In this document: positions 10,817 through 24,300 of the stretch, one piece after another
Layout: the number at the start of each line of letters is the position of its first letter
Numbering within the stretch: position 1 is the stretch's first letter
Assembly: GCA_026545225.1 (NCBI GenBank)
Contig: CM048854.1
Span: forward strand, 28,463,230-28,527,229
Source of the DNA: Cornus controversa
Taxonomy: Eukaryota; Streptophyta; Magnoliopsida; Cornales; Cornaceae
Length of the DNA: 64,000 nt
Reading direction: 5' to 3'
Position numbers and translations under genes: made by a program
The notes under the pieces: model-generated
What the model saw: only the letters and a program-made list of their open reading frames with translations
What the model was told of the DNA's origin: nothing
The model's database searches: none

Positions 10817-12435
10817 TCATTTACTACTACCAAACTATATGATTATCTTAGGATTTAAGAGATATAAGCTTCTCATATATCTCTTTTGTCCGGACATGTT
10901 TCATTTGATGAGAATGGATTTCAAGCTCTATGAAACAAACAGGTGAACTAATATAAAATGGTGCATTACGAATATTTGAATCTGATGCTTCTTCTATCAG
11001 CTCACTCTTAATTTTGTTTTTCTGGTTTTGCGTATTTGAGTGCTATGCAAATTGGACGTCAACTTGGTGTTATGAGATCGAATACAGTTTAGTTGGATAG
11101 ATAGATATATAACTGTTATCTTCTTTCATTGACAATTTTTTTTGACATTCTTGCCTTTTACTCGTAAAACAGAGTGATTTCCGTTTAAAAAGGTGAGCCA
11201 TTCTACTGAAAAAGATTAAGAGAATATTTTCTGTTTTTGATAAGCATGATGATTTCTTAGGTTAGAGTATTGTAATCAACAATGATGGAATGTTAGTAAT
11301 ATGATAGCTTCAATATATGAGAATCCTTTATTGAATATCGTTTGCTTAGGAAAGAGAGGAACAACAGCATTTCGTAATCAATTTTGCTCTCCCGCGGTGG
11401 TTAATCGCTTCAATCTCTCTCTACTAATCTAACCACATGTCTTCAATCCCATCTCTAATCATACCGCATGTGGCACCAAGGTGTTACAGCCTGACTAATT
11501 TTTAATTGGACACGACAAGTTATGGAAATTACTTTTTTTCCTCACTAATTTATCTGAAAGATAATTTGTAATTTGACATGACTGGTTGGGTAGGAAACGT
11601 AACCTAAAAGTAACAATTATTGTAATATACAGTACATGTATAATTATAAATAATATATTTTTCTTTATTTTATATTAGATTTTTTTTATTAGTATTCAGT
11701 CTTATACCCGTATACAAATATATGTATATGTGTCATGTGTGTATGTACTTGTTTTTTATTAGTATTCAGTCTTATACCCGTGTACAAAAATATGTATATG
11801 TGTCATGTGCGTATGTACTTGTTTTTAGATGATACTTTTAGAGAAAAAAAAAATGATATTAGAGCGGTATATCACCTACTAATTTTTATCTCTGCATTTT
11901 GCTAATTACAACATTTGTTTTTCTGCATTTTGCTAATTACTATTTTTTGCAACAGTGATTGTCAAATATTATATGCAACAACTGGGTAGTAAATTGTTTA
12001 CTAATATGTAGAAAATCCTTTTGTAAATACTAACTTTGTCTTCTAGAAAATCTCTCTCCAAATCTTTTGAGTCATTTTTTTTCCCGTAAAAACTTATCGC
12101 AATACTCCATCCTCACCAGCGATATGGCAGAACGATATAATGACATGTGTTGAAAGGAAAAAATAAATTTTTTTTGGGCAAAAATGCAAAAAAATCCGAA
12201 TTTTATCTTAGTTGCAAAACCCGTGGACTAAGATGATTAATTTAGACTAAGAGATTGCAAAACCAGTGGACTCATCATCATCATCATCATCATCCTTGCT
12301 TTATTTTTATATTAATGAAGTCAGTCACATAAATTCTCTGTAAAATCTGTGGACTCATATTTCATATTCATCGTACAATTATGTGTCGCTTTCTAGAACG
12401 TTGATTACAAGACTTTCTTAGATGAATCTTATTAT
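10817..12435. other. 3' flank of DUF295 gene A and AT-rich intergenic DNA
   Basis: The first 200-300 bases probably include the 3' UTR. Beyond that I see small local duplications (listed separately), a (CAT)n run near 12268-12293, and no gene. Confidence 0.5.
11683..11823. repeat. Two-copy tandem repeat, 70-base unit
   Basis: The block from agtattcagtcttataccc to gtatgtacttg occurs twice in direct succession (11691 and 11761), with only a few substitutions. A smaller echo follows at about 11893-11945, where ctgcattttgctaattac is repeated. Confidence 0.9.
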
Positions 12436-12640
12436 TGTTAGAAGAGAGAAAAGATAGAGAAATTATATGTATTCATCAACTATGAGTATGTTCATCTACA
12501 GTACAATAGGACCTATATATAGGCCATACAGAGAGTGAGTCAATGAGATAATGATGGGATAGAGAGAGAATCAAGGGAGATATTATGAGCGAGATTATAG
12601 GGACACATGTTACACATGATACATATGTACTATACTAACA
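12436..12640 (-). repeat. 3' LTR of the truncated copia element
   Basis: 205 bases running TG...CA (tgttagaagag to gtactatactaaca on +). It abuts the purine-rich tract tcccccctcaagctt (12641-12655; read on minus as AAGCTTGAGGGGGGA), the primer for second-strand synthesis. This fixes the inner LTR border. Confidence 0.85.
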
Positions 12641-12653
12641 TCCCCCCTCAAGC

Positions 12654-12923
12654 TTAAGTAGGTAAAGAGGAAAACAACTTATGTTTGGAAACCAAATTAT
12701 AAACACGTCTTGGAAGATGAGCTTTACTGAAAATGTCGATTGTCTGATTAGTAGAAGTAATAGAGAACAGACGAATTGTGCCTCGAAGTACATGTTGACG
12801 GACAAAATGGCAATCAATTTCAATATGTTTAGTAAGTTCATGAAAGACGTCATTGTGAGTAATCTGGATAACACTTTGATTATCAGAACAAAGTGTTGTA
12901 GTTGAGGAATGTGAAATACCCAT
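12654..12923 (-). pseudogene. Copia RNase H, C-terminal part
   Basis: The frame reads CSDNQSVIQITHNDVFHE, then TKHIEIDCHFVRQHVLRG and NQTIDIFSKAHL, the end of copia RNase H with DNQSA-like and D-I-F-T/S-K motifs. Upstream pieces (about 12936-13191) give WAGDPTDRCSTSRYCFFLG and SSTEAEYRALVD in shifted frames. Confidence 0.85.
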
Positions 12924-13199
12924 GTCCTCAAGTAATCATCGAAACCAAAGAAGTTCTTGAGTGGTATTTATCAACAAGAGCACGATATTCAGCCTCTGTA
13001 CTGGAGCATAAAGTGATAGAGCGTAAAGTGATAGATTGTTTCTTGCTGCACCAAGAAATAAGAGAATCACCCAAGAAGAAGCAATATCTGGAAGTGGAGC
13101 AACGATCAGTGGGATCTCCAGCCCAGTCACCATCATAGTAAGCACAGAGAACAAGAGAAGAATGAGCGAAAAAGTGAAGCCCTTGAAACATAGTACCTT

Positions 13200-13850
13200 T
13201 GATGTATCGAAGAATGCGAAGAACGTCATCATAACGGATAGATCTTGGAGCTGATAGGAATTGACTAACAATGTGAACTGCATAAGCATGTCAAGGCAAG
13301 TAATTGTAAGATAGACAAGACTGCCGACCAATTGTCGATACAATGTTGTATCACTAAGCAGAGTACCATCCAAATGAGTGAGACACATGTTTTACAATTA
13401 GTGAGAGTAGCTCGAGCAAGTATGTCGGAGGCATACTTGGCTTGTGAGATATAATAACCATTAGAATCAAAATTAATCTCAAGACCCAAGAAATAGCTCA
13501 GGTATCCAAGATCCTTCATCTCTAAATGATGACTAAGAGATTGTTTGAGAGTAGAAATGCTTTCAAGATCATCTCCGATAATTATCATATCATCAATATA
13601 AAGAAGTAGAAGAGTAATACCAGATGCAGCTTTGCGAATGAATAGGCCAGAATCATAAGAACTAGGTGTAAAGTCAAAATTGCCAATAATAGAGCTAAAT
13701 TTTGCAAACCAGGCCCGGAGAGCTTGTTTAAGACCATAGAGAACACGACGAAGTTTGCAAACTTAATAAGGAGAGTGATTATATCCAGAAGGATGTTTCA
13801 TATAAACCTCTTCTCCAAGATCCACATTGAGAAATGCATTTTTGACATCT
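13200..13850 (-). pseudogene. Copia reverse transcriptase (broken)
   Basis: The active-site YIDDM pair reads from about 13595 on minus, followed by IIIGDDLESISTLKQSL and MKDLGYLSYFLGLEI (13588-13500). The upstream part FQIDVKNAFLNVDLGEEV lies at about 13860-13800. Frames are split by stops and indels. Confidence 0.85.
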
Positions 13851-14364
13851 ATTTGGAAAAGGTCCCACTTACAAACAGCAACAACTACAAGTAAAATAGT
13901 GGAGAAGTAATGAAAGTCACGAAGATAACATGGTGTGGTTCTTACCCGATCGGAATGACGAGTACCATCAAATGACTCAGTGGGAAGGAAATCAGATATA
14001 AAGGATTCAACAATAGAATCATCAGTAGAAGTAGACACATCAGGAGAGACCGTATGTGGGAGCTCAGAAAGAAATGTAAGATCTGGAGAGATAGGAAGGT
14101 TATGTGGTGAAACTGATAGTTGACCTGTGGCTGGTGGTTGGTCTGTGTCTATGTCAGAAGGAAAAAGATCAACAATGGGATCACTAAAGAAGAACGATAT
14201 AGACAGAGAAGAGATGTAAAACTTAGAGAGAGATGAAAACATCTTATGTTCCCAAAAGATAACATGACGAGATATACATAATCGTTTAGAAATGGAATTC
14301 CAACAATGATAACCCTTGTGTTTAATCCCATAGCTTAAGAAAAAGTAAAGAAGAGCACGAGGTT

Positions 14365-15458
14365 CTAACTTGGTGCATTCATGAAGTTGAAGGAGGACAA
14401 AACAAACATAACCAAAAATATTGAGAAGATTGTAAAAAGGGATAACACCATATAGACGCTCATAAGAAGATTGATTTTGAAGAATAGGCATGGGAACATG
14501 ATTGATGGTATAAATAGTGGTAAGAGCTGTTTCTCCCAGAATTTTTCAAGACATGAATTGGAATTAAGAAGAGTGCGAACAGTATCTAAGATATGTCTAT
14601 ATTTACGTTCAACTCTCTTATTTTGTTGAGAAGTGCTATGACAAAAATAATGAGAGATAATGCCATGTTGATGAAGAAACTTGAAAAAATTGGTTGTTTT
14701 GTATTCCATGGCATTATTAGCACGAATTTTTTTGATAGATCTTGAAAATTGGGGTTTGACCATGTTGGCAAAATTATAGTAAAGTTGAGGTAACCCAGAG
14801 TGATTATTCATTAGATATAGCTAAATAAACCGAGAATAATCATTTATGAAAATGACAAAATATTTTGACCCCCTATTATGGAATGGGGAGAAGGTCCCCA
14901 AACATCAGAATGAACTAAGTTGAAAGGAGCAGTTGAAATAGAGTCACTTTTATTAAAGGATAAAGCTAGTTGTTTTCCAAGTCGACAATGCAAACAAGTG
15001 ACATCATCATTTTTGACAGACCCTAAAAGACCAATGGATACTAAAGAGCGAAGATGCCCAACAAAAAAATGCCCTAGTCTTGAATGCCAAAGATTGAAAG
15101 AAGTAGTTGTAGAGGTGGAGGCAGCAATAGAAGAATGACGAGAAGGAAGATGAAGATTGATAGGCTCAAATAGTTTTTCAACTTTACGGCCTATCCCAAG
15201 GATCTGTCCTATATGTGGATCCTGTACAGAACAACCAAAAGAAGAAAAAAGAACATTAAGTCCAAGTTCACATATTTGACCAACTGAGATAAGATTAAGA
15301 GTAAGTTCAGGTATGTGAAAGGTCTCAGAGAGCGTGACACTTGGGGTGGACACTTGTTCTGTGTGATTTACTTTTATGTGAGATCCACCAGCAGTGCTAA
15401 TAAGAGGGGTGCGAGTACTAGAATTTTGAGAGGTGAAGATAGTGAAGTTAGAAGTCAT
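14365..15458 (-). pseudogene. Copia integrase and pre-integrase domain (broken)
   Basis: From 15458 down: a protease-adjacent segment (MTSNFTIFTS, TFHIPELTLNLISVGQ), the GAG-pre-integrase zinc-binding pattern LWHSRLGH...CLHCRLGK, then NLVHSDVWGPSPHS with the first catalytic Asp of the integrase core. After a frameshift near 14840 come IRANNAMEYKTTNFF and STSQQNKRVERKYRHILD (normally SDNG.E and TPQQNG..ER). The Gly/Asp changes show decay. Confidence 0.85.
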
Positions 15459-15611
15459 GTGATTACAACAGGTAGAATAAAAAAATCAAGAAGAGTTACC
15501 CGAAGTAACAGACATAACAGTAGAGTGAGTACCCGAACTGGAGAGGAGTTATTGAAACAGATCCCTTAGGTCATTGGTAGAGACAGATGATGTGGAATCT
15601 GGCAAAGAAAA

Positions 15612-17601
15612 TGTAATACTCCGTAATTTGAGGATATTAAATTTATATTTAATTGAGGTTTTATTTATTTAAATTGTCTATTTTGTGGTGTTTTAAATGC
15701 TTTAGTTAATTTTTGTGAATGTCTGTTCTTTGTTTTGTTTACTGTAGAAGTTTGATTAATTGGTGCTAAATGTTGATTGACTTTAAATGTTTGTGAAATA
15801 TTTGTTTTAAATGTTAATTCTTCTTTTAAATAAAATATGTGGGTTTTGGGCTGCATTTCTTTTTTATTTTTTAATTATTTTCATATTGGGCTAGATTATT
15901 AGGTTGGGCTATATATTTATATATAGTTGGGCTAAATATATTTATATTTCTTATTTTAATTATTTAGGAATTATTTTAGTAATTCTAGAAAAGAAAATAA
16001 AATAAAATAAAAAAAGAAATTGGCTCAGTCGTTCCTACGTACGCACAGTGAGTTTCTACGCATAGACAGGGAGAGAATGGTAGACGCTGGAAAAGGGAGA
16101 GAAGGTAATTTTGCTCAAAATCGTAAGGCAAGTTCAATCTCTGCACTTTCCCTTTTAACTTGTAAACATAGATAAATATTTGTATTGTTTGATTATATGT
16201 ATATACATGTATATAATTATGTGTTAGTATGATTATGCATGTTAAGGGAGTTTTTGTTTGATTATACATGAATAATCTGTGGATTTGGTAGTTTATGGTG
16301 TAAATTCTCATATGTATATACGTGTATATATGGGTATATAGGCAAGTATGTGTGTGTGTGTGTATATATATATATATCCATAAAAATGAAATTCGTTGAT
16401 GAATTAAACTCTGTTTTTGACGAATTCTAATCCTATTAAATTGTTTATCTTGCTCTCCCGAAAAGTCCTTGTTAGTTTGGTTGTGAATCGTTGGGTAATT
16501 TGATGAGATTTTGAGTTAGAAGTTGACGAACCCTAGAATTTGAATTTGGGTCTTTTTGATTTAGGCTATGAATGGTGGGGATTTTGTACCAAATGAAAGT
16601 AGAGATCAAGGGAAACGTTTTGGTATAAAAAAATACATATTTTGGTGGTCGGAAGTGGCCGGAAAAGGGGCCGAAAGTTGGCTGGAATAGTGCACGCGCG
16701 GCTATTGGGAATCTATAGAAAAATAAAATAGGAAGAAGAAGGAAACAACCCATGCACACCGCCGGTGCGTGGGGGTGCGTGAGGACGTTTCCGGCCACTG
16801 ACGAGGACTGAAAAAACGGTGGTCCGATCCCACTCACTGAGCCCAACCACTAGGCCCAGTTTCGGCCTAGTCCGGAATATTTAAATATTTTTTATAAAAT
16901 TTTAAATTGAAAAAAAAAATAGAAAAACATTTTAAATTACTTTTAAATTCTAGAAAATTTTCAAAAATTTAATTTATCTTTTTTGGACAGAAAATACTAG
17001 GGACTTTTAATTTCAAGATGAAATAAGTTGTCCTTGTTGTACATTTAGAATAAAAAGTGTCCTTTAAAGTTGAAAATTTTATTGTATTTTAAATTACCGA
17101 AAAATTTCAGAAAATTCCAGAAAAATAAATTAAGACTTTTAAAGATAGAATATGTATGGAAACCTAGGCTAGTGCTAAGTTTAGATATACTTGATATTTA
17201 ATTTGAAGTGTAGGCTTTAGTGTGGGGTCTTTTTAATTAATTACTTTTTTTTTTAATTGTTTCTTTGCTTTTATAAACGTACTTGATTAATTGTATGATG
17301 TTTACATCAGTATGTGAGAGTGTGTTAAACTCGTTTACTTTCATAGTATGTTGTGTTATTTTATTTATTTAATTATTTAATGTGGCGATGAGATTTTCAT
17401 GATATTAATTAGCATGCTTTTAAGTATGGTAGATTATTAATTTAAAAATAATATGGGGGCATGTCAGGATTGCCAAATACCTAATAAGGTATGTAATATG
17501 TTTAAAATGGAGGCATGTCAGGATTGCCAGACATGTCAAGATTGCCAAATAACTAATAAGGTATGTAATATATTTAAAAGGGAAGCATGTCAGGATTTCC
17601 A
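15612..17601 (+). mobile_element. Long LTR 1 of a Ty3/gypsy-type element (5' part)
   Basis: It begins tgtaatactccgtaatttgagg, inserted directly at the broken copia element. Content matches in order, but inverted, the solo LTR at 21344-24724: repeated 'gggctaaatat', a promoter-like section, tttctacg, the motif aaggcaagtt (16125-16134), then gttgggtaatttgatgag, and finally tandem ggcatgtcaggattgcc units (17457-17600). It stops at 17601, where a second LTR starts. Assignment to a Del/Tekay-like group rests on LTR length and terminal wording only. Confidence 0.7.
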
Positions 17602-17770
17602 TGTAATATCTCGTAATTTGGAGGTTTATTTAATTTTAATTTGGGTTAAAGTTTGGGTTAGATTATTGAGTTAGGTTGGATTATGTTGTATTATAAATTT
17701 TTAAGTTTGGGCTAAGTACATATTTATTATTATTATTTTTTTTTCTTTCTTTTATTTTTTTTTAGGATTT

Positions 17771-17773
<3 letters not shown>

Positions 17774-17815
<42 letters not shown>
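17774..17815. repeat. (TA)n microsatellite in LTR 2
   Basis: About 21 TA units lie just before the agagagaaaaaggg region of the LTR. Confidence 0.95.
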
Positions 17816-17817
<2 letters not shown>

Positions 17818-18374
17818 AGAAAAAAGGGGAATAAGATTTCCTTTCATGCATACAAGAGAGAAAAAGGGAATAGGATTTTCTCTCAGAGAGAATATGTGGT
17901 ATAGTGAGAAAAAGTGAGAGGGAGAACCTCATTGGTTCTAGAGAGAGAAATCAAATGAGAGAGGGCTACTTTGGCTCATGGTGACAAATGGTGATGGTGG
18001 CCATATGGGTATAGGCGGCGGCTGCCATGGTAGTGGGTTTGCATGGTGGTTTTGTTTGGCAATGGTTATGGTGGTCCGATGAAATTGCTTGGGGGTGAAA
18101 ACTGGTCACAAATGATGGCTTAAAGAGTTTTGGCCATGGAATTATTGGTGGTCGGGAGTTGGCTGTGCATGATGAAGGTCCGGTGATGATGGTGGCAGAC
18201 AAGGTGAGCTCACATGGTGGGTCTTTTTTGGCGGTGCCGAAAGGGGCTCCTATGGTGGGTCTTAATTTGGTTTTGGATGGTGGTCTTCTTGTGGTAGTTT
18301 TTCTGGCGGTGGTAAGGTGTGGATGATGGTTGCGACTAAGGTGGGTATTCTAGCCGAAGGCTGTTCAGTTGGCT

Positions 18375-19727
18375 TAGGGCCGACCCTGAGATTCCAAAAA
18401 AATTGAGAGGTCCTAGGCAGACTTTCAAATGGGGCCCCTTTATACATAAAGTTTCACATGCGTATAAATTTTATAGGAGTGCAAAATTTTTATCAAAATG
18501 AGACGATAAGCACAAAAAATATATTAATGTTGAAAATAAAAAAAATCCTAGTTTTGGTACTTTATAAATAGCACGATCTAGTTCACGTAAAAAAATTAAA
18601 AGAAAATATTCAACACACCTTAGTCACAAAAATAAAAAGGGTTAAATTCATAAAACCCCCCTCTAATATAAAAAATTCTCATAAAACCCCTTAAAATTTC
18701 AAAAACCCCTATCTACTATCAATTTCTCTCATATAAGGACAAAATTAAACGGCTCCGTCAATTTGATAACGAAATTACTAAAATATCCTTCCTTTATTTA
18801 ATACAATAACTTCATAAAAAAAAGGTTATTTGTAAATGACGGATGTACCCTTTACGAATGGGCAATTTGAGAAAATTAAAAAGTAGAAGGGGGTTTCTTG
18901 ATTGGGTTAAAATCATAAAACCCCCCTCTACTATAAAAAAATTCTCATAAAACCCCCCTCTACTATAAAAAATTCTCATAAAACCCCCCTCACTATGAGG
19001 GTATTTTAGTCCTTTTAATTTCAACAAATGCGTCAAGGGTAATTTAGTCATTTACACACCACTTAACAGATCACGTGAGATGCACGTGCGGCTTCTCCGT
19101 TAATTTCAATGGAAAAGTAACGGGAGGGGGCAAATTGATTGGTTTTTTAATATAGGGGGGTTTTATGAGAATTTTGGTAAAAGAAGGGGGTTTTATGAAT
19201 TTAACCCAAATAAAAATTGAACTTCATATCAAAGTAAATGTGATCGTATTGCATTTTAAGCTGCAAAATTATCAATTAAAGTGAAGAAAGATGAGGAAAA
19301 ATGAGAGAAAACAAGTTACTTGAAAAAGAAAAATGAGAGGAAAAGCTTGCTGCTGAGTGCTGGCGTGAAAAAAGAAGAAGAAATGAGTTGTGACCTGTGA
19401 AAAAAGAATAAGAAATAAATAAATAAATAAATGTGCATATAGTAATTAAACCAGTAAGTTTTTTTTTTTTTAAAATGAGGCCCAGTCTATCAACAATAAT
19501 TAGTAAAAATGTTTTTTTTTTAAAATGAGGCCCAGTAATATTTTTTTTAGATGAGGCCCAGTAGTATTTTTTTTGGATGAAGCCCATTAGTATTTCTTTT
19601 AAAAGAGGCCCAGTAGTATTTTTTTTAAATAAGGCCCAGTAGTATAGGTTGGTTACAAATTAGGGCCCCTCCAAATTTGGGGGCCCTAGGCAACTGCCTG
19701 GGCCGCCTAGGCCCAGGGCCGACCCTG
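18375..19727. mobile_element. hAT-type DNA transposon (non-autonomous) in LTR 2
   Basis: The ends carry the palindromic hAT terminus taGGGCCGACCCTGA / AGGGCCGACCCTG. They are flanked by an 8-base target duplication with one mismatch (agttggct 18367-18374; agttagct 19728-19735). The inner left flank gagaggtcctaggcagac...gtgcaaaattttta is shared with the decayed transposase element at 46.4 kb, so both belong to the same family. No transposase remains. A MITE is inserted within it, and it also carries five ggcccagtagtattttttt units (about 19525-19645). Confidence 0.85.
18639..19207. mobile_element. MULE-type MITE nested in the hAT element
   Basis: Terminal inverted repeats gggttaaattcataaaaccccc and gggggttttatgaatttaaccc. 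The flanking 9-base duplication aaataaaaa is perfect (18630-18638 and 19208-19216), as expected for Mutator-like insertion. Inside, the phrase ataaaacccccctctactataaaaaattctc is repeated three or four times. No coding region. Confidence 0.9.
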
Positions 19728-20525
19728 AGTTAGCTGGCCATGGGCAGTTGCTCAGGCAAGGTTGGAGCTGCTATAGCGAACGACGGTGGCAGTGACAATA
19801 ACTAGTTGTGATGGCAATGAGGTCATGGTTGATAGCGATGGTGGCTGCGTGAAGAGTTGGTGTCAGTTTTGGGTTATGGGCTTGTGGTTGGTGCTTGGCC
19901 AACGATGGTAGTGGGTCGGCATGATTAAAGCATGGGCTGTTTGGGTTTGGCAGCCATGTGTTGGTGATGGGTCTAAGGTTTCGGTTGTGACCTGGTGTAA
20001 CTTGGTGATGGTGGATGCATAGGTGGTTGGATGGTGAAATTGGTTGATTTGGTGATAAACAGTGAGGTGATAAAGGTACGGGAAATGTTTTAGCATACAT
20101 TTAATGGATATGACCCACGGCTTGGGTCATGGGCAGGTGATGTATGTGTGTTTGGAAATGAGTTTGTACTGGAACTGGGCTTGAAGTTTGGGCTTGCATA
20201 ATTAGGCCCTGAAATTTATTTGGTGTTCGGTTTGAATTGTTTTGAATTAGGCTTGCATTATGAATTTGGGTTTGGCTTTGGCAATGTGGACTGGGCTTCG
20301 ATGCAGAGCTGGACAGGACCACTGTGGCTCAAATTTACAAACACAGGCTTCTTAAAAAGCGAAAACTTGAGGCAAGTTGATACTTGATCTCTTCTCCTAT
20401 TAATTATACATTTAATTTTTGTATAATTTGATATCTGTTCATAATTGTTGACATGTATTAAATTTATATAAAAATACATATATAAATTGATGTGTATGTA
20501 TTTATTAAATACAAATGTGCATAAA

Positions 20526-20560
<35 letters not shown>

Positions 20561-21055
20561 ACTGATGTATGTGACCGTGTTGGTGTTAATTGCTTTATTT
20601 AAATTTATGTATTGCAATTGATTGGATTTGTGAATGTGGAAGGGATTAATTTGTGTTGTTAACTTATATACTTGTTGTTGCTGCTTAAGTGAAATTGTAG
20701 TATTATTGTTACGGACATTACTTGTTAATGTGTACTTGTTGATTTGTTTATATTGATGCATGTTAATGTGTACTTGTTAATTAGTTTATGCATTTAAATT
20801 GTACTTATTTTATGTGTACAAATGGTATTTGTTTATTTGTACTTGTGGATGTATTTTTTTGGTGCATTTAAATTTATAAATGTTAAATGCAATGTGATTA
20901 AATTGTTATATTTGATTATATTATTTATTGAAATATAAATTATTTTGTATTTTGAGATTATGATGCAAAAGTCAACTTGTTGCTAGAATGAAAGATTGTT
21001 CAGCATATCCTTGTTGAGCTTTGAGCTCACACACCCCAGATTTTGCAGGTTAGAA
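19728..21055 (+). other. Right-hand body of LTR 2
   Basis: G/T-rich sequence (19730-20330) with ggtgatggtgg-like phrases, then the gaggcaagtt motif and an AT-rich, tgtgtgtg-containing stretch. The numerous short ORFs here are products of the base bias and show no recognisable domain. Confidence 0.5.
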
Positions 21056-21343
21056 CACTGATACGGGGCATGTCGGGATTTGGTAGCACTGTTGGAAGGG
21101 TTAGCAGATGAACCGTTAGATATTTATTTCTGTTCAGGTTGTGAGACAGACTTATATTATTTTGAGAATTGTAAGGAAGAAATATATTTAACATTATCTT
21201 CCAATGTAATAACATTTGTATATGACTTTATGTATTAAGGGACTGTTTGGGAATTTTAGAACTCTTTTGTTCTTATTTTTATTTTATTCTATTTTATTTG
21301 GTTTTCATCTCTGGATTTCTCTTTGAAAATTCGGGAGGGGGGG

Positions 21344-24300
21344 TGGCTAGTCTCATATACAAAACCTGAGGGATATTAACAACTGATAACAAACAAGTAT
21401 GGAATACAATGACAAAAGACAAAGAATTATAAATGTTGAAAGGAAAGTCTAACTGAAATGAATAATCATGTTAAATAACATTGTATTATTCTGATTGATA
21501 CAACTTGGAAGTCCAGTAACCCACGGACCCCTTAACCAAACAAAACATAAAAGTAAAACTTTATGAACAGATTTAAGTCCCTACACTAAAGAATGGTAAG
21601 GAATGGATAATTGTTAAGCTTTACGAACTCCACGCGCAAATCTCCTGGTAGAAATTGTCTGAAACCTAAAATATCAAGAAAGTGGGTTAAACCCACGAGC
21701 AAATTCTCTCTACTACAACCCAATCAGAGAACTGGTAAACATACCCTCTATATGAGGACAGTAAAGACATATAGATATAATTATACAATTTAGTCATTAA
21801 ATCTCCTATCTTAGAAGTAACTAGAACTATGTTCTGAACTAACTCATCCATTATCACAATAAAGATAAAACAAATTTATAAGTTCAAACCATAGACAATC
21901 CTAACATGCCTTCTTCCATATATTCTACAAATGCCTTACAAGGTTTTAGGCAAACCTATCTTGCCTTCACCAATAATCCTTTCCCAAGACAACAAATTTA
22001 TGTTTATATACAATTAAAGATAGCCCACCAGCTCATAAATATATATACCCAATTAACCCTATAATCCAAGAATAGAGTCGCCCCACACCCTACACTAACA
22101 CATCAGTTATCTTAATGCAAGTGCAGACTAGTTTTAAGTTTACACAAGAAATAATCGTAACATGCTCGAATATATACCGAGAACCGTTCTTACTAGATAT
22201 TAGGCAATCCTGACATGCTCCAAATAAAATATAAAAATACCATATTAGGTGTTTGGAGATCCCGACACGCCTTGACAATCCCAACATGCCAAATATAATG
22301 CATAAATACCTTATTAGGTATTAGGCGATCCCGACACGCCTTGGCAATCTAACATGCCAAATATAATGCATAGATACCTTATTAGGTATTAGGCGATCCT
22401 GACACGCCTTGGCAATCCCAACATGCCAAATAAAATGCATAGATACCTTATTCGGTATGGTCGATCCTGACACGCCGGGCAATCCTTACATGCCAAAATA
22501 AAATGCATAGATACCTTATTAGGTATGGACGATCCTGACACGCCTTGGCAATCCCAACATGCCAAATAAAATGCATAGATACATTCCCAATATGAAACAT
22601 GAAATAAAGTAAGGTGCATTATGATTTTAATTTGCACAAACAAAGTAATTCAAATTATCCGACATGCAATTATCATCATAAGACAAATCATTTACAAGTA
22701 AGCTATAATCAAGTATTTAATGGGCATTTATATCTTTAAAGGAAAATACATTCAAGTAAATCAAGTAACACAATTTAACCACTTTAGAAGCAAGCACCAA
22801 ATCCAACCCCCCAATGCACTCAAATTTATGAGGGAGTCTAAACCAAACTCTTATCTAGGCTTCTGGGCCTATTCTACTTCTAATAACCCTATTAAATCAT
22901 TCTAGAATTTACTAAAATTTTACAAAATATTTTCAACAAATAAAAGAAGGTGAAAACCCAACTTTTAGACACTTTAAAAATTCATTGAACACTAAGGGAA
23001 GCTCCTTTCAAGATGAAAATTTAAACCCAAGTTTATTTAACCTCTAGAAAGTTACCACAAAAATTTGGGAATTTTTGGAATTACAAAAGTATTTTGTAAA
23101 ATTACAGAAAGTGAAAAACCCAACTTTTGGACACTTTAAAAATCAATTGAATAACAAGGGAAGATCATTTTGAGTTAAAAATTTAAATCCAAGTGTATTT
23201 AGCCTCCAGAAAGTTACAATAAAAATTTGGGAATTTTTGGAACTTTCTAAGTATTTTCTAAAATTAAAGAAGTTAAAAAATCCAGTTTTTAGACATTTTA
23301 AAAATTAATTTAAAGACAAAGGCAAATTATTTCAACATGAAATTTAAACCCCAAGCTCCTTAAGCTCCTAGGAAGTTGACATAAAAATTTGGGAATTTTT
23401 AGAATTATAAAAGTATTTTTAAAAAATGATTTTCCAAATTTTCAAGTTTTTTCAAAAATTTCAAAATTTCAAAACAAATAATAAAATAATTCGGAATGGG
23501 CCCATATCGGACCCAGAGGTGGGCCCCCGAGAGTGGGCCCCAAAAATACTTTTTCTGCCACCGGCGCTCGCGGCACGCGCCTCCACGCGGCGGCGGACTC
23601 GTGGCCACCTTTTTTTTTTTTCTTTCTTTCTTCTTCCCCACCTGAAGCTTTAGCGGCCAACAATGGAGGCCGAGCTTCCCGATCACTTTCCGATCACTTC
23701 CGAGAACCGAATCGCGCATATGAATATACCATTGAACTAGTATTGATCTAAGCTACGTATTGGTACCAAAATCATCCCTTCTCACGGACTAAATCAAAAA
23801 CGCCCAATTTCAAGTTTCGAAAATCTAAAATTTTAAACTCAATTTCCCGTCAATCTACCCAACGGTTTACAACCAAACTTTCAAGGATTGTTCTAGGAAG
23901 TAAGATCTACCTTTTAATCGGAACAGAAACGTTCAAAAATGATGAATACAGTAAAGTCAATTTCATGTTAATATATATATATACCCGCCTATACAGTCGT
24001 ATATATATGTATATACATATGCAAAAATACCTTAAAATAGTACCAGAACTCCAAAATCTTCATGTTTAATTCATAGAATTATTTCTAGCATGCAAAATCA
24101 TTTAATTTCAAAATTAAATGCATACAAATTTTTAGCAACATGTCTATACAATTAATATATATATTATACATATATTCCAACATTTATATACAAAAATATA
24201 TATGTATACAGATTCAAATGGGAAGAGAAGAGTTCGAACTTGCCTTGTGATGTTGAGCAAAAATCGCTTCTTTTCTCTTTTCCTGGGGTCTACCGTTTTC

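Larger units (their letters stand above)
12436..15611 (-). mobile_element. 3' part of a Ty1/copia retrotransposon, truncated
   Basis: Minus-strand order from right to left: protease/pre-integrase, integrase, reverse transcriptase, RNase H, polypurine tract, 3' LTR. It is cut at its 5' side at 15611, exactly where a long LTR (tgtaatactccg...) begins, so gag and the 5' LTR are missing. Many frameshifts show that it is dead. The layout (integrase before RT) identifies Ty1/copia. Confidence 0.9.
17602..21343 (+). mobile_element. Long LTR 2, nested, carrying a hAT insertion
   Basis: It begins tgtaatatctcgtaatttggagg. After removing the hAT element (18375-19727) it is about 2.4 kb. It contains a (TA)n run (17774-17815), a G/T-rich patch, the motif gaggcaagtt (20369-20378), and a possible 3' splice site attttgcag/gtt near 21048. 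Its last bases (ttcgggaggggggg) are interrupted by solo LTR 3. The sequence resumes after 24724 as gtgatagttgatatcagagc, which is the LTR end plus the primer-binding site. Confidence 0.6.
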
